Shown here in pieces: positions 45,475 to 53,202 of a stretch of 64,000 nucleotides of DNA. Positions within the stretch are counted from its first letter, which is position 1, and each line of letters begins with the position of its first letter. Source of the stretch: Meishania litoralis. GTDB lineage: Bacteria; Bacteroidota; Bacteroidia; Flavobacteriales; Flavobacteriaceae. The notes below the pieces were generated by a model, which was not told where the DNA came from, searched no databases, and was given only the letters and a program-made list of their open reading frames with translations. The stretch is taken from positions 248,001-312,000 of the forward strand of contig NZ_JBHFPV010000004.1 in the NCBI RefSeq assembly GCF_042611095.1, given 5' to 3'. The position numbers were made by a program, and so were the translations under genes.

Positions 45475-46656
45475 TCAAAGTTTGAAATATTCTATATACG
45501 TGTTTAAATCCTTGTCGCCACGACCCGATAGACTGATAACGACCACATCTTCCGATCGAAATTTCTTATGTTCGAAAACGGCAAGTGCATGACCTGATTC
45601 TATGGCCGGAATAATTCCTTCCAATTGTGAAAGTTCCAATCCTGCTTTCATGGCTTCATCGTCGGTCGCAGAATAAAAATCGGCCCTTCCCGATGCATGT
45701 AAATGTGAATGCATGGGCCCAACACCTGGATAATCGAGTCCTGCCGAAATGGAATAGGGTTCCGTTATCTGCCCGTCGTTGGTCTGCATCAACATGGTCT
45801 TGCAGCCGTGGATGATTCCTATTTTTCCCAATGCCGATGTTGCGGCGCTTTCCCCTGAATTTATTCCTTTTCCGGCGGCTTCTACAGCTATGATTCCAAC
45901 CTCGGGATTATCGAGAAAATGATAATAGGTACCTGCGGCGTTACTACCTCCTCCAATGCAGGCAACCACATAATCGGGATTTTCGCGCCCTTCCTTTTCT
46001 TGCAATTGCCATTTGATTTCTTCCGAAATAACGGATTGAAATCGCGTAACCATGTCGGGATATGGATGCGGGCCAATGGCCGAACCAATGATATAATGGG
46101 TATCAACAGGATTGTTGATCCAATCGCGAATGGCTTCGTTCGTGGCATCTTTTAAAGTGCGGCTTCCTGAGAGTGCTGGCCGGACTTCGGCACCCAACAT
46201 TTTCATGCGGGCCACATTGGGGGCCTGACGTGCAATATCGATTTCGCCCATGTAAACAACGCATTCGATGCCCATAAGGGCGCAAACGGTTGCCGTCGCC
46301 ACACCGTGCTGTCCGGCCCCGGTCTCGGCAATTATGCGTGTCTTGCCCAGCTTTTTGGCCATTAAGATCTGACCGATGGTGTTGTTCACTTTATGCGCCC
46401 CGGTGTGGTTCAGATCTTCTCGCTTTAAATAGATTTTACAACCGTGTTTTTCTGAAAGCCGGCTGGCAAAATACAGCGGGGAAGGCCTGCCGACATAATC
46501 TTTGAGCAATTGATGAAACTCTTTTTGAAAAGAGCTTTCATGCATGATTTGCAGGTACTTTTGGCGTAATTCCTCTACGTTGGGATACAACATTTCAGGA
46601 ATAAAAGCCCCGCCGAACTCCCCGTAATATCCTTTTTCGTCTATATTGTATTTCAT
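45475..46656 (-). CDS. trpB: Tryptophan synthase beta chain
   Basis: TrpB is a PLP enzyme (393 aa) that condenses indole with serine. The Schiff-base lysine is in HTGAHKVNNTIGQ, the catalytic Glu in AETGAGQHG and the phosphate loop in GGGSNAAGTYY. It is the long-established TrpB1 type that partners TrpA. It lies 34 nt after trpF, and that gap is occupied by a REP-like hairpin. Confidence 0.98.
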   Translation of the reverse strand: MKYNIDEKGYYGEFGGAFIPEMLYPNVEELRQKYLQIMHESSFQKEFHQLLKDYVGRPSPLYFASRLSEKHGCKIYLKREDLNHTGAHKVNNTIGQILMAKKLGKTRIIAETGAGQHGVATATVCALMGIECVVYMGEIDIARQAPNVARMKMLGAEVRPALSGSRTLKDATNEAIRDWINNPVDTHYIIGSAIGPHPYPDMVTRFQSVISEEIKWQLQEKEGRENPDYVVACIGGGSNAAGTYYHFLDNPEVGIIAVEAAGKGINSGESAATSALGKIGIIHGCKTMLMQTNDGQITEPYSISAGLDYPGVGPMHSHLHASGRADFYSATDDEAMKAGLELSQLEGIIPAIESGHALAVFEHKKFRSEDVVVISLSGRGDKDLNTYIEYFKL

Positions 46657-46663
46657 TTTTTTT

Positions 46664-46689
46664 CGTCATTCCGGCGAAGACCGGAATCT
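46664..46689. repeat. REP-like hairpin between trpF and trpB
   Basis: The element is CGTCATTCCGGCGAAGACCGG followed by AATCT, with ATTCCGG/CCGGAAT arms and a CGAAGA loop. It occupies most of the 34-nt gap. A related element (ATTCCTGC, loop GAAG, GCAGGGAT) is at 62347-62366. Confidence 0.7.
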
Positions 46690-46690
46690 T

Positions 46691-47371
46691 TTAATTATGC
46701 TTCAAAATTTCTTTGAACTTTTTCAACGCTTCAATATTTTTTAGCCCAGGTTCGATTTCGAACTTACTGTTTACATCGATGGCATGGCAATATTTTGACT
46801 CCGGGCTTTTTAGGAACTTCTTTATTGGTTCGATTTCTTCCAACCCGATGCCGCCACTTAAAAAATAGGGTTTTGTGGAAGGATAATCTTTCAAGACTCC
46901 CCAATTGAACATGAAACCATTGCCACCGGGAAGTTCTCCCTTGGTATCGAACAAGTAGTAGTCGCATACATTTTCATAGGGTCTCAACAGACCAAAATCA
47001 AAGTTGTCCTTGATGGTGAATACCTTTATAATTTTCAACTTTATCTCCTTGGGCGCCTTTGAGGACCTTTTCAAGGTTTCGATGGTGCTCGACCGAACGG
47101 TTGCATGGCGCAAGGCTTCGCAGTATTCGGCAGTTTCATTACCATGCAATTGAACGCCCCATAATTTATATTGTTCGATTTTTGCCAAAACTTCTTTTAT
47201 CGGGGCATCGACAAAGACACCGATTTTCCTTATGGTTTCGGATGTCTCTGACGGCCTGCCGTCAAAAAAGCGCTTTGACGGTTCCCAGAAAATGAAGCCC
47301 AAATAGTCGGGCCGTATCGCAGCGACTTTTTGGGTGTTGTGTTTCATTCCACAGATCTTAAGCTTCATCAT
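46691..47371 (-). CDS. trpF: Phosphoribosylanthranilate isomerase
   Basis: TrpF converts N-(5-phosphoribosyl)anthranilate to CdRP by Amadori rearrangement. This 226-aa TIM barrel has KICGMKH (catalytic Cys) at the N-terminus, WGVQLHGNET in the middle and SGGIGLEEI and AIDVNSKFEIEPG at the C-terminus. ATGs at 47371 and 47368 are both possible. It overlaps trpC by up to 14 nt, unlike the gapped downstream junction with trpB. Confidence 0.96.
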   Translation of the reverse strand: MMKLKICGMKHNTQKVAAIRPDYLGFIFWEPSKRFFDGRPSETSETIRKIGVFVDAPIKEVLAKIEQYKLWGVQLHGNETAEYCEALRHATVRSSTIETLKRSSKAPKEIKLKIIKVFTIKDNFDFGLLRPYENVCDYYLFDTKGELPGGNGFMFNWGVLKDYPSTKPYFLSGGIGLEEIEPIKKFLKSPESKYCHAIDVNSKFEIEPGLKNIEALKKFKEILKHN

Positions 47372-48155
47372 TTTCTTTTATCAGTTCGATAAATTCCTTT
47401 GCATTTTTTCCGGGATTGTTGGTCGCCATAAAATTCTCCCCTATCAAAAAGCCTTGGTACCCGTATGTTTTGAGGTCACGGATCGCGACCGGACTGCTAA
47501 TTCCGCTTTCGGAAACTTTCACAAATTCATCAGGTATTAACCTTGAAAGGTTACGGCTTGTGTTCAGGTCGACTTCGAACGTTTTCAGGTTTCGATTGTT
47601 GACGCCCAACATATCAATACTTGACATGATCGATTTATGCAGTTCATCTTGATTGTGCACTTCCAACAATACATCCAGATCCAGACTTTTGGCAAATTCT
47701 GAAAAGTTCTTGATCGCTTCTCGCGGCAATATTGCCGCAATCAGCAGAATAACATCGGCACCATGGGCTTTCGCTTCCAATATTTGATATTCGTCGATTA
47801 TGAATTCCTTTCGGAGCAATGGAATACCGACAGTGGCGCGTGCCAACAATAGGTCGTCCAACGAGCCCCCGAAATATTTTCCATCCGTCAACACCGACAT
47901 GCCGCATACGCCGGCATTTTCATAGCCCGAAGCGACTTCCTGAACATTCAGGTTTTGGTTGATTTCCGATTTTGACGGGGAGCGACGTTTGTGCTCGGCG
48001 ATAATTCCTGTGGCGCTATTTCTCAAGGCATTGCCCAATGAAACGGTCTCCCGGCGGAAAAGTACAGAACTTTCCAATTGCGAAACAGGGATCAACGATT
48101 TTTTCAAATTGACTTCCTTACGCTTATCGGCCACTATTTTATCAAGTATATTCAT
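47358..48155 (-). CDS. trpC: Indole-3-glycerol phosphate synthase
   Basis: TrpC closes CdRP to indole-3-glycerol phosphate. The 265-aa TIM barrel starts MNILDKIVADKRKEVNLKK at 48155. IIAEHKRRSPSK carries the catalytic Lys, with LLRKEFIID and VNNRNLKTFEVD downstream. The gene begins 5 nt after the trpD stop; an ATG at 48164 would overlap it. Translation is coupled to trpF. Confidence 0.96.
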   Translation of the reverse strand: MNILDKIVADKRKEVNLKKSLIPVSQLESSVLFRRETVSLGNALRNSATGIIAEHKRRSPSKSEINQNLNVQEVASGYENAGVCGMSVLTDGKYFGGSLDDLLLARATVGIPLLRKEFIIDEYQILEAKAHGADVILLIAAILPREAIKNFSEFAKSLDLDVLLEVHNQDELHKSIMSSIDMLGVNNRNLKTFEVDLNTSRNLSRLIPDEFVKVSESGISSPVAIRDLKTYGYQGFLIGENFMATNNPGKNAKEFIELIKENDEA

Positions 48156-48160
48156 AAAAA

Positions 48161-49153
48161 TCAACTGCTTACTTCTTGTAACTTCTTCAAAGCTTTCAAT
48201 CCCCGTCCGCTTAAAAGAGATTCCTTGGCTTTTTCAAAACCTTCTTTCGGGCTCAATCCGTTCACGGTCGCAATGGCGATTCCTGCATTGGCACAAACTA
48301 CGTTGTTCTGGGCTTTAGTACCCTTTCCTTGGAGTACATCCATAAATATTTGGGCCGATTCGGCGATGTCCTTGCCACCGACGATTTCATCTTGCTCGAT
48401 GACATTTACACCAAAATCCTCAGGCTTCAACATTCCTTCCGATTTGTTGGAAATCGTCTTTGTGTTTCCGGTCAATGAAATTTCGTCATAGCCGTCCAAG
48501 GCGTGTAGAATGGTGAAATTCTTATCCGTGTTTTGATAAAGGTAACCGTACATTCGGGCAAGTTCGAGATTGAAGACCCCGACCATTTGATTTTTCGGGA
48601 AGGCCGGGTTTACCATTGGCCCCAGCATATTGAAAAAGGTTTTTACGCCCAATTCCCTACGGATAGGTGCCACGTTTTTCATCGCCGGATGAAATAAAGG
48701 TGCGTGCAATACACAAATGCCGGCCTGGTCGATGGATTTTTTTAGAAAGTCGGATTCGTTACTGAATTTGATTCCTAGAAATTCCATCACATTGCTGCTG
48801 CCACATTTTGACGAAACACCATAATTGCCATGTTTGGTCACTTTTACATCGGCGCCGGCGGTCACAAACGAAGCCAGGGTCGAAATGTTGAAAGTGTCCT
48901 TTCCGTCGCCGCCCGTGCCGCATAGATCGACCGGATTGTATTCCGATAGGTCGATCGCCACACAAAGCTCCAATAATGCATCACGAAAACCTTCGAGTTC
49001 TTCAATGGTAATGCTACGCATCATGTAAACGGTCAGAAATGCGGCGATCTGACTGGTGTTGTATTCCCCTTTGGCAATATTGACCAAAATCCGTTTCGCA
49101 TCTTCTTTCGAGAGAATGTCGTGGTTGATAAGTTTGTTCAGCGTTTCTTTCAT
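48161..49153 (-). CDS. trpD: Anthranilate phosphoribosyltransferase
   Basis: TrpD transfers phosphoribose from PRPP to anthranilate. It has 330 aa with the signature DLCGTGGDGKDTFNIST (PRPP binding), the GNYGVSSKCGSSNVME stretch and NMLGPMVNPAFP. It is a stand-alone TrpD, not fused to TrpG. Its start lies 27 nt after the end of a four-helix-bundle gene inserted between it and trpG. Confidence 0.97.
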   Translation of the reverse strand: MKETLNKLINHDILSKEDAKRILVNIAKGEYNTSQIAAFLTVYMMRSITIEELEGFRDALLELCVAIDLSEYNPVDLCGTGGDGKDTFNISTLASFVTAGADVKVTKHGNYGVSSKCGSSNVMEFLGIKFSNESDFLKKSIDQAGICVLHAPLFHPAMKNVAPIRRELGVKTFFNMLGPMVNPAFPKNQMVGVFNLELARMYGYLYQNTDKNFTILHALDGYDEISLTGNTKTISNKSEGMLKPEDFGVNVIEQDEIVGGKDIAESAQIFMDVLQGKGTKAQNNVVCANAGIAIATVNGLSPKEGFEKAKESLLSGRGLKALKKLQEVSS

Positions 49154-49172
49154 GTCGATGTAGATATGAGGT

Positions 49173-49552
49173 AATAGATTTTAGATTTGAGAAAATTTCT
49201 TGATGAGGGTATAAATCATTTTTTGAATTTCGTCACTTTGTTTCAAAATTGACTTAAACTCGATTTCATTTATCAGTCCTAGCCTTTTTGATATTTCCAA
49301 TTGTGTGTTCATCTCATTTAATGAACCATTCGCCATTCCAAGAAAATTTCTAAATTCCTTTTTAGAATTTCTTCCGGCCCCTTCAGCAATATTCGAAGCA
49401 ATTGATACAGAACTTCTTCTAATTTGACCCGTCAAACCATATTTTTCTTCATCAGGAAATGATGAGGTTAAGGTATAGACTTTCTCAACGATAGAGATTG
49501 ATTTTTGCCAAACAATAAGTTCCCGGTAGTTGTTCATTATCTAAAATCTATT
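49173..49552. mobile_element. Putative small cassette: four-helix-bundle gene with 14-bp terminal inverted repeats
   Basis: The gene at 49181-49537 is bracketed by AATAGATTTTAGAT (49173-49186) and its exact reverse complement ATCTAAAATCTATT (49539-49552). The left arm contains the stop codon; the right arm abuts the start codon. No transposase is encoded. Insertion into trpG-trpD suggests a mobile or formerly mobile unit. Confidence 0.55.
49181..49537 (-). CDS. Four-helix-bundle protein (23S rRNA IVP family)
   Basis: This 118-aa all-helical protein has family signatures NYRELIVWQKSISIVEKVY, GLTGQIRRSSVSIASNIAEG and a C-terminal helix. Relatives are coded in intervening sequences of 23S rRNA and as free-standing copies in Bacteroidota; their function is unknown, though the fold resembles Avd proteins of diversity-generating retroelements. 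Here it interrupts the trp operon, 24 nt after trpG and 27 nt before trpD. It is flanked by perfect inverted repeats and has a more AT-rich sequence than its neighbours. Confidence 0.93.
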   Translation of the reverse strand: MNNYRELIVWQKSISIVEKVYTLTSSFPDEEKYGLTGQIRRSSVSIASNIAEGAGRNSKKEFRNFLGMANGSLNEMNTQLEISKRLGLINEIEFKSILKQSDEIQKMIYTLIKKFSQI

Positions 49553-49561
49553 GTCTAATAT

Positions 49562-50215
49562 CTATTTTCTACTAAGCCAGTTTTCCAAAATCTTCTTCCC
49601 GTGCGGAGTCAATACCGATTCGGGATGGAACTGTACCGCGGAAACGTCATATTGTTTATGGCGGAGCGACATTACCTGTCCGTTTTTATCTACGGAGGTC
49701 GCGATCAAGACTTCGGGCATGTCGGGATGCACTACCCATGAATGATATCTACCGACCTCGATTTCTTTCGGAATTCCCTCAAAAATAACATCGTCTTCAA
49801 TGATATTGATTTTGGTGGCCGTGCCGTGGTACACTTGATCAAGATTGACCAGTGAACCGCCAAAAACCTCGGCAATGGCCTGCTGCCCCAAGCATACGCC
49901 AAAAATACTTTTTGTCGCGGCGTATTTTGAAATTATTTCTTTCAACAATCCGGCCTCATCTGGGATTCCCGGCCCAGGGGACAGGACTATTTTTTCAAAG
50001 GCGGCGACTTCGTCCAAGGTCAATTGATCGTTTCTTTTAACGGTAACCTCGCAACCCAAATCCTCCAGATAATGGACAAGATTATAGGTAAAGCTGTCGT
50101 AATTGTCTATTACCAGAACGGCCCCACCTAACCTCCCCAAAGGGGAGGGATTAAGTTCGTTTGGCTTCCTTAAAGGAGAGGAACTTTTATTGTCGTGATT
50201 ATTTTGTTTTTTCAT
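49562..50215 (-). CDS. trpG: Anthranilate synthase amidotransferase, with repeat-derived N-terminal extension
   Basis: TrpG supplies ammonia from glutamine to TrpE. It is a class I glutamine amidotransferase (217 aa) with SPGPGIP, FGVCLGQQAIAE (catalytic Cys) and VQFHPESVLT (His). The first ~32 residues before VLVIDNYDSFTYN are absent from ordinary TrpG. They read SSSPLRKPNELNPSPLGRLG and come from a palindromic DNA element at about 50125-50192. No standard start codon exists after the element, so the extension is probably translated. Confidence 0.94.
   Translation of the reverse strand: MKKQNNHDNKSSSPLRKPNELNPSPLGRLGGAVLVIDNYDSFTYNLVHYLEDLGCEVTVKRNDQLTLDEVAAFEKIVLSPGPGIPDEAGLLKEIISKYAATKSIFGVCLGQQAIAEVFGGSLVNLDQVYHGTATKINIIEDDVIFEGIPKEIEVGRYHSWVVHPDMPEVLIATSVDKNGQVMSLRHKQYDVSAVQFHPESVLTPHGKKILENWLSRK
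50125..50192. repeat. Palindromic element inserted in the trpG 5' end
   Basis: CCTCCCC AAA GGGGAGG (50132-50148) is a perfect 7-bp hairpin within a 60-70 nt stretch ending near CTTCCTTAAAGGAGAG. Elements of this kind are dispersed in Bacteroidota genomes. Here it is open in the trpG frame. Confidence 0.6.
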
Positions 50216-50281
50216 TTAATTCGTTTCGATTTACCTAAAACTGCCCGATCAATTGAAGTCAAGTGTTACACCTTTGGGGAC

Positions 50282-51679
50282 TTATATCGTTTCCGCAATT
50301 TCCATAGCCTTATTAAGGGCTCCCAATTTGTTATAGGTTTCCTGTAGTTCATCATCGGGATCCGAGGCGGCCACCAAACCTGCACCCGCCTGATAATGCA
50401 ATTGATGGTTCTTGCTCAAAAATGTGCGTATCATAATGGCATGGTTGAAATTTCCGTCAAAATCCATAAAACCGATGGCACCACCGTAATAACTGCGACT
50501 CGTCTTTTCGTATTTCTCGATCAACTGCATGGCCATATGTTTGGGCGCACCGCTCAAAGTACCTGCCGGAAAAGTATCGGCCACGACCTTCATCGTAGGA
50601 ATGTCCTTTTTCTTTTGACCGACCACTTTTGAAACCAGGTGAATAACGTGGGAGAAAAACTGTACCTCTCTGTAGTTGGCAACTTCGACCATATTTCCGT
50701 TTCGGCTCAGATCGTTTCTGGCCAGGTCGACAAGCATAACGTGCTCACTGTTTTCTTTATCGTCTTCGGTCAATTGTTTGGCAAGTACGGCATCTTTTTC
50801 ATCGTTGCCCGTTCTTTTGAAAGTTCCGGCGATCGGATGGATTTCGGCAGTTCCGTTTTTGACGATCAACTGCGCTTCGGGCGAGCTTCCAAAGATTTTG
50901 AAATCCCCGTAATCGAAATAGAACAAATAGGGGGAAGGGTTTATGGATCGCAATGCGCGGTACACATTGAACTCATCGCCCTTGAAACCCTGTGAGAACC
51001 TTCTGGACAGTACAAGTTGAAAAACATCCCCACGCTGGCAATGTTTTTTAGCTAGGCGTACATGTTCTTTATATGCTTCGTCGTCAAGGTTCGAGGAAGC
51101 CTTTCCTTCCATCGAAAAATTATAGGAAGCAAAATTTCTTGCGTTCAGTATCTGTTCGATTTCGGAAATGTTTTCCCCGTTCTCGAAACAGTGTGCAAAA
51201 ATATGGGCCTCGTTCTTAAAATGATTGATGGCAATGATATTTTGATAAACCGCATAATAAACATCGGGTATCGCCATCGAGTTCTTTTTTTTCGAAATCG
51301 AAATGTCTTCGAAGTAGCGTACGGCATCATAGGCCATATAGCCGAAAAGTCCGTTATTGATGAATTTGAAATCGTTGCTTTCGCCGGTGAAATTTCTACC
51401 GAACGCATCGATGGCCGCGACCACATCGATCTGATCGGTAATCTTGGTTTCTTTGAAACTTCGGTCGGGAAAATGTTCGTAAATAATCTCGTTCTCGATT
51501 TTGATGAAAGCTATCGGGTTACAACAGATGTACGAGAAACTGTTATCGTTGGCGTGGTAGTCGCTACTTTCCAACAAGAGACTGTTCGGAAAGCGATCAC
51601 GGATCTTGAGATATACGCTCACCGGTGTAATGGTGTCGGCAAGGATTTTTTTAGAGGTTGTTTTAAGTTGATATATCAT
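50282..51679 (-). CDS. trpE: Anthranilate synthase component I
   Basis: TrpE makes anthranilate from chorismate with ammonia from TrpG. It has 465 aa. The chorismate-binding domain includes GDVFQLVLSRRF, HPIAGTFKRTG, LVDLARNDLSR and AGTLSGAPKHMAM. The N-terminal LLESSD is the tryptophan feedback-binding motif, so enzyme inhibition by Trp is expected. It is the first structural gene after a Trp-rich leader peptide and terminator. Confidence 0.97.
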   Translation of the reverse strand: MIYQLKTTSKKILADTITPVSVYLKIRDRFPNSLLLESSDYHANDNSFSYICCNPIAFIKIENEIIYEHFPDRSFKETKITDQIDVVAAIDAFGRNFTGESNDFKFINNGLFGYMAYDAVRYFEDISISKKKNSMAIPDVYYAVYQNIIAINHFKNEAHIFAHCFENGENISEIEQILNARNFASYNFSMEGKASSNLDDEAYKEHVRLAKKHCQRGDVFQLVLSRRFSQGFKGDEFNVYRALRSINPSPYLFYFDYGDFKIFGSSPEAQLIVKNGTAEIHPIAGTFKRTGNDEKDAVLAKQLTEDDKENSEHVMLVDLARNDLSRNGNMVEVANYREVQFFSHVIHLVSKVVGQKKKDIPTMKVVADTFPAGTLSGAPKHMAMQLIEKYEKTSRSYYGGAIGFMDFDGNFNHAIMIRTFLSKNHQLHYQAGAGLVAASDPDDELQETYNKLGALNKAMEIAETI

Positions 51680-51706
51680 GAACCAAAACGTTTTTAAAAT
51701 ATTGAA

Positions 51707-51737
51707 TTAAAAAAGGCCCGTCGTGATGACAGGCCTT
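51707..51737 (-). terminator. trp attenuator terminator
   Basis: Read on the minus strand, AAGGCCTGTC, loop ATCAC, GACGGGCCTT gives a 10-bp stem with one G-U pair, followed by TTTTTT. It lies between the leader peptide stop (51766) and the trpE start (51679), where an attenuator belongs. The TCACGA at the loop is complementary to TCGTGA at the leader stop codon, a possible competing pairing. Confidence 0.85.
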
Positions 51738-51765
51738 ATATAGTTTAGCTATAATGATGCTCAGC

Positions 51766-51810
51766 TCACGATGTTCGTCGAGAGTTGTTCCACCACCAAG
51801 TATTTTCCAT
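51766..51810 (-). CDS. trpL: trp leader peptide MENTWWWNNSRRTS
   Basis: This is a 14-codon open frame with three consecutive Trp codons (TGGTGGTGG, plus 51790-51798), directly upstream of the trp attenuator. When charged tRNA-Trp is scarce a ribosome would stall here and change folding of the leader RNA. An in-frame ATG at 51822 would give 18 residues, but it is very near the predicted transcription start, so the ATG at 51810 is favoured. It is far too short for standard gene finding. Confidence 0.85.
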   Translation of the reverse strand: MENTWWWNNSRRTS

Positions 51811-51827
51811 GTTGTTGATCATTAGGT

Positions 51828-51858
51828 CAAATATAGAAATCATTTTCATAACCGCAAA
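51828..51858 (-). promoter_or_regulatory. Consensus promoter of the trp operon
   Basis: On the minus strand TTTG (plus 51855-51858), 19 nt, TATATTTG (plus 51828-51835). Spacing and both boxes match the Flavobacterium consensus exactly. Transcription would start a few bases before the leader ATG at 51810. Confidence 0.85.
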
Positions 51859-51869
51859 CCAAATTCAAA

Positions 51870-51903
51870 ATAAAAACCCCGTCTTCTTTCTGGGAAAACG
51901 GGG
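51870..51903 (-). terminator. Terminator of yceI
   Basis: On the minus strand CCCCGT ... ACGGGG closes a hairpin with an internal loop, followed by TTTTTATTTT. It lies between the yceI stop and the trp promoter. Confidence 0.75.
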
Positions 51904-51926
51904 CAAACTTGTGAGGTCAAGTTTAT

Positions 51927-52505
51927 TTAATATGCTAGATCGACCACTAAGTCGAATTCGTCATAAATTGTTTTGTCGCCAAGGTTTTCAAAGAAACTGC
52001 CCGACCTGAACTTGATGTCATATTCGGTACGATCTACCTTTAATGTGGCCGTAGCTTTGTTGTCGAAAAGTGAAATTACAAAAGTTATCGGTTTTGTGAT
52101 TCCTTTTATGGTCAAATTTCCGGTGACGGTAGAAGATCTGTCATTGAACGGTTTGACGCTGGTAATCACCAGTTTCGAGGTTTTGTGGTTCTCAACACTA
52201 AAGAAATCATCTGATTTCAAATGCCCCTCCAATTTACCTTTCATGTCCCCTTCAAGATCTGTTGACACCAGCGTAGGCATATCCACGACAAATTCGCCGC
52301 CGGTCAACTTATTGCCGTCGAACATCAAATGGCCCGATTTCAAATTTACGGTACCCTCATGACCACCTGCTACCTTGTAGGCTTTCCAAGTGACCTTGCT
52401 TTTTTCTACATTGACCGTTTTTTTCTCGCCGTCAATGGGTTCGGTCGCTGTGGCCGCAACTCCAAAGATCATGGCCAACGCCAAACTTAATATTCCTTTT
52501 TTCAT
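51927..52505 (-). CDS. YceI-family periplasmic protein
   Basis: This 192-aa protein has a signal peptide (1-20, ATA-type cleavage near TATATEP). It is a lipocalin-like YceI barrel with VEKSKVTWKAYKVAGGHEGTV and LTIKGITKPI landmarks. The family binds polyisoprenoid lipids in a hydrophobic pocket. It follows a MarR-type regulator by about 60 nt on the same strand, a pairing I recognise in Flavobacteriaceae, so the regulator may control it. Confidence 0.92.
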   Translation of the reverse strand: MKKGILSLALAMIFGVAATATEPIDGEKKTVNVEKSKVTWKAYKVAGGHEGTVNLKSGHLMFDGNKLTGGEFVVDMPTLVSTDLEGDMKGKLEGHLKSDDFFSVENHKTSKLVITSVKPFNDRSSTVTGNLTIKGITKPITFVISLFDNKATATLKVDRTEYDIKFRSGSFFENLGDKTIYDEFDLVVDLAY

Positions 52506-52566
52506 AATTAATCCGATTTTAGTTTATCCCACGAATGGGAGTTTTGTTAATAATACGTGTTTAAAT

Positions 52567-53013
52567 TTAAAATTTGTCGAACAATAGGTTCAGTTCTTCC
52601 AATTCTTCAATTGTAAGATTTTTTAATATTTTGTTTTCGGCCTCCTGCATGGCGGCATCCATTTTTTTTAAATCGTTCTTGCCTTGATCGGTAATGTTTA
52701 TTTCTACTTTCCTTCTATTGGAGGGGCAAGTAATGCGACTTACATATCCCTTTAGAATTAATTTGTCCACCAAACGGGTGGTATTGCTCATTTTGGTGAC
52801 CATACGTTCATTAAGCGTCGATAAGTTGGCGGGTTTTCCATTTTGCCCTCTTAAAATGCGTAGAACGTTGAATTGTTGTACCGATACGTCGAAAGGTTTT
52901 AATGCGATAGATATCATTTCATTTATCTTGTTGTTCACCAACATAAAGTGAATGACCGTTCTACTTTTAATAGGTATGTTCTTGACCGTTTTTATTTTTT
53001 CTTCAACATCCAT
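52567..53013 (-). CDS. MarR-family transcriptional regulator
   Basis: This 148-aa winged-helix regulator has LRILRGQNGKPANLSTLNERM, VTKMSNTTRLVDKLILKGYVSR (recognition helix) and RRKVEINITDQG (wing). The start at 53013 (MDVEEKIKTV) is preferred over 53037, because that longer form would put a perfect palindrome operator inside the coding region. Its likely targets are itself and the downstream yceI. Confidence 0.9.
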   Translation of the reverse strand: MDVEEKIKTVKNIPIKSRTVIHFMLVNNKINEMISIALKPFDVSVQQFNVLRILRGQNGKPANLSTLNERMVTKMSNTTRLVDKLILKGYVSRITCPSNRRKVEINITDQGKNDLKKMDAAMQEAENKILKNLTIEELEELNLLFDKF

Positions 53014-53025
53014 GCCATCTAACAC

Positions 53026-53042
53026 TTGTATATACAAATGTA
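53026..53042. promoter_or_regulatory. Palindromic operator overlapping the marR -7 box
   Basis: TTGTATATACAA (53026-53037) is a perfect 12-bp palindrome, 13-24 nt upstream of the marR start. It overlaps the minus-strand TACATTTG (plus 53035-53042), a good -7 element. This is the expected position for an autorepressing MarR operator. Confidence 0.6.
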
Positions 53043-53202
53043 TATGATCTGCAGTTTAAGACCATGCTTTTATCGTCAAATTTTTGTTAAAAAATTGAGG
53101 TGCCGTTTTTGCCATTAAAAATGTACATTTGGAACTTAAATGAACAGGTGCCGGCATTGGCTCCTAATAGAACTAAGACCATAGGTCGGGAACATTGAAA
53201 AT

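Noticed and set aside
51766..51822. Longer trp leader starting at 51822 (18 residues)
   Set aside because: This ATG is only about 6 nt after the -7 box, close to or at the transcript start, so the ATG at 51810 is more credible, though leaderless use of the first cannot be excluded.
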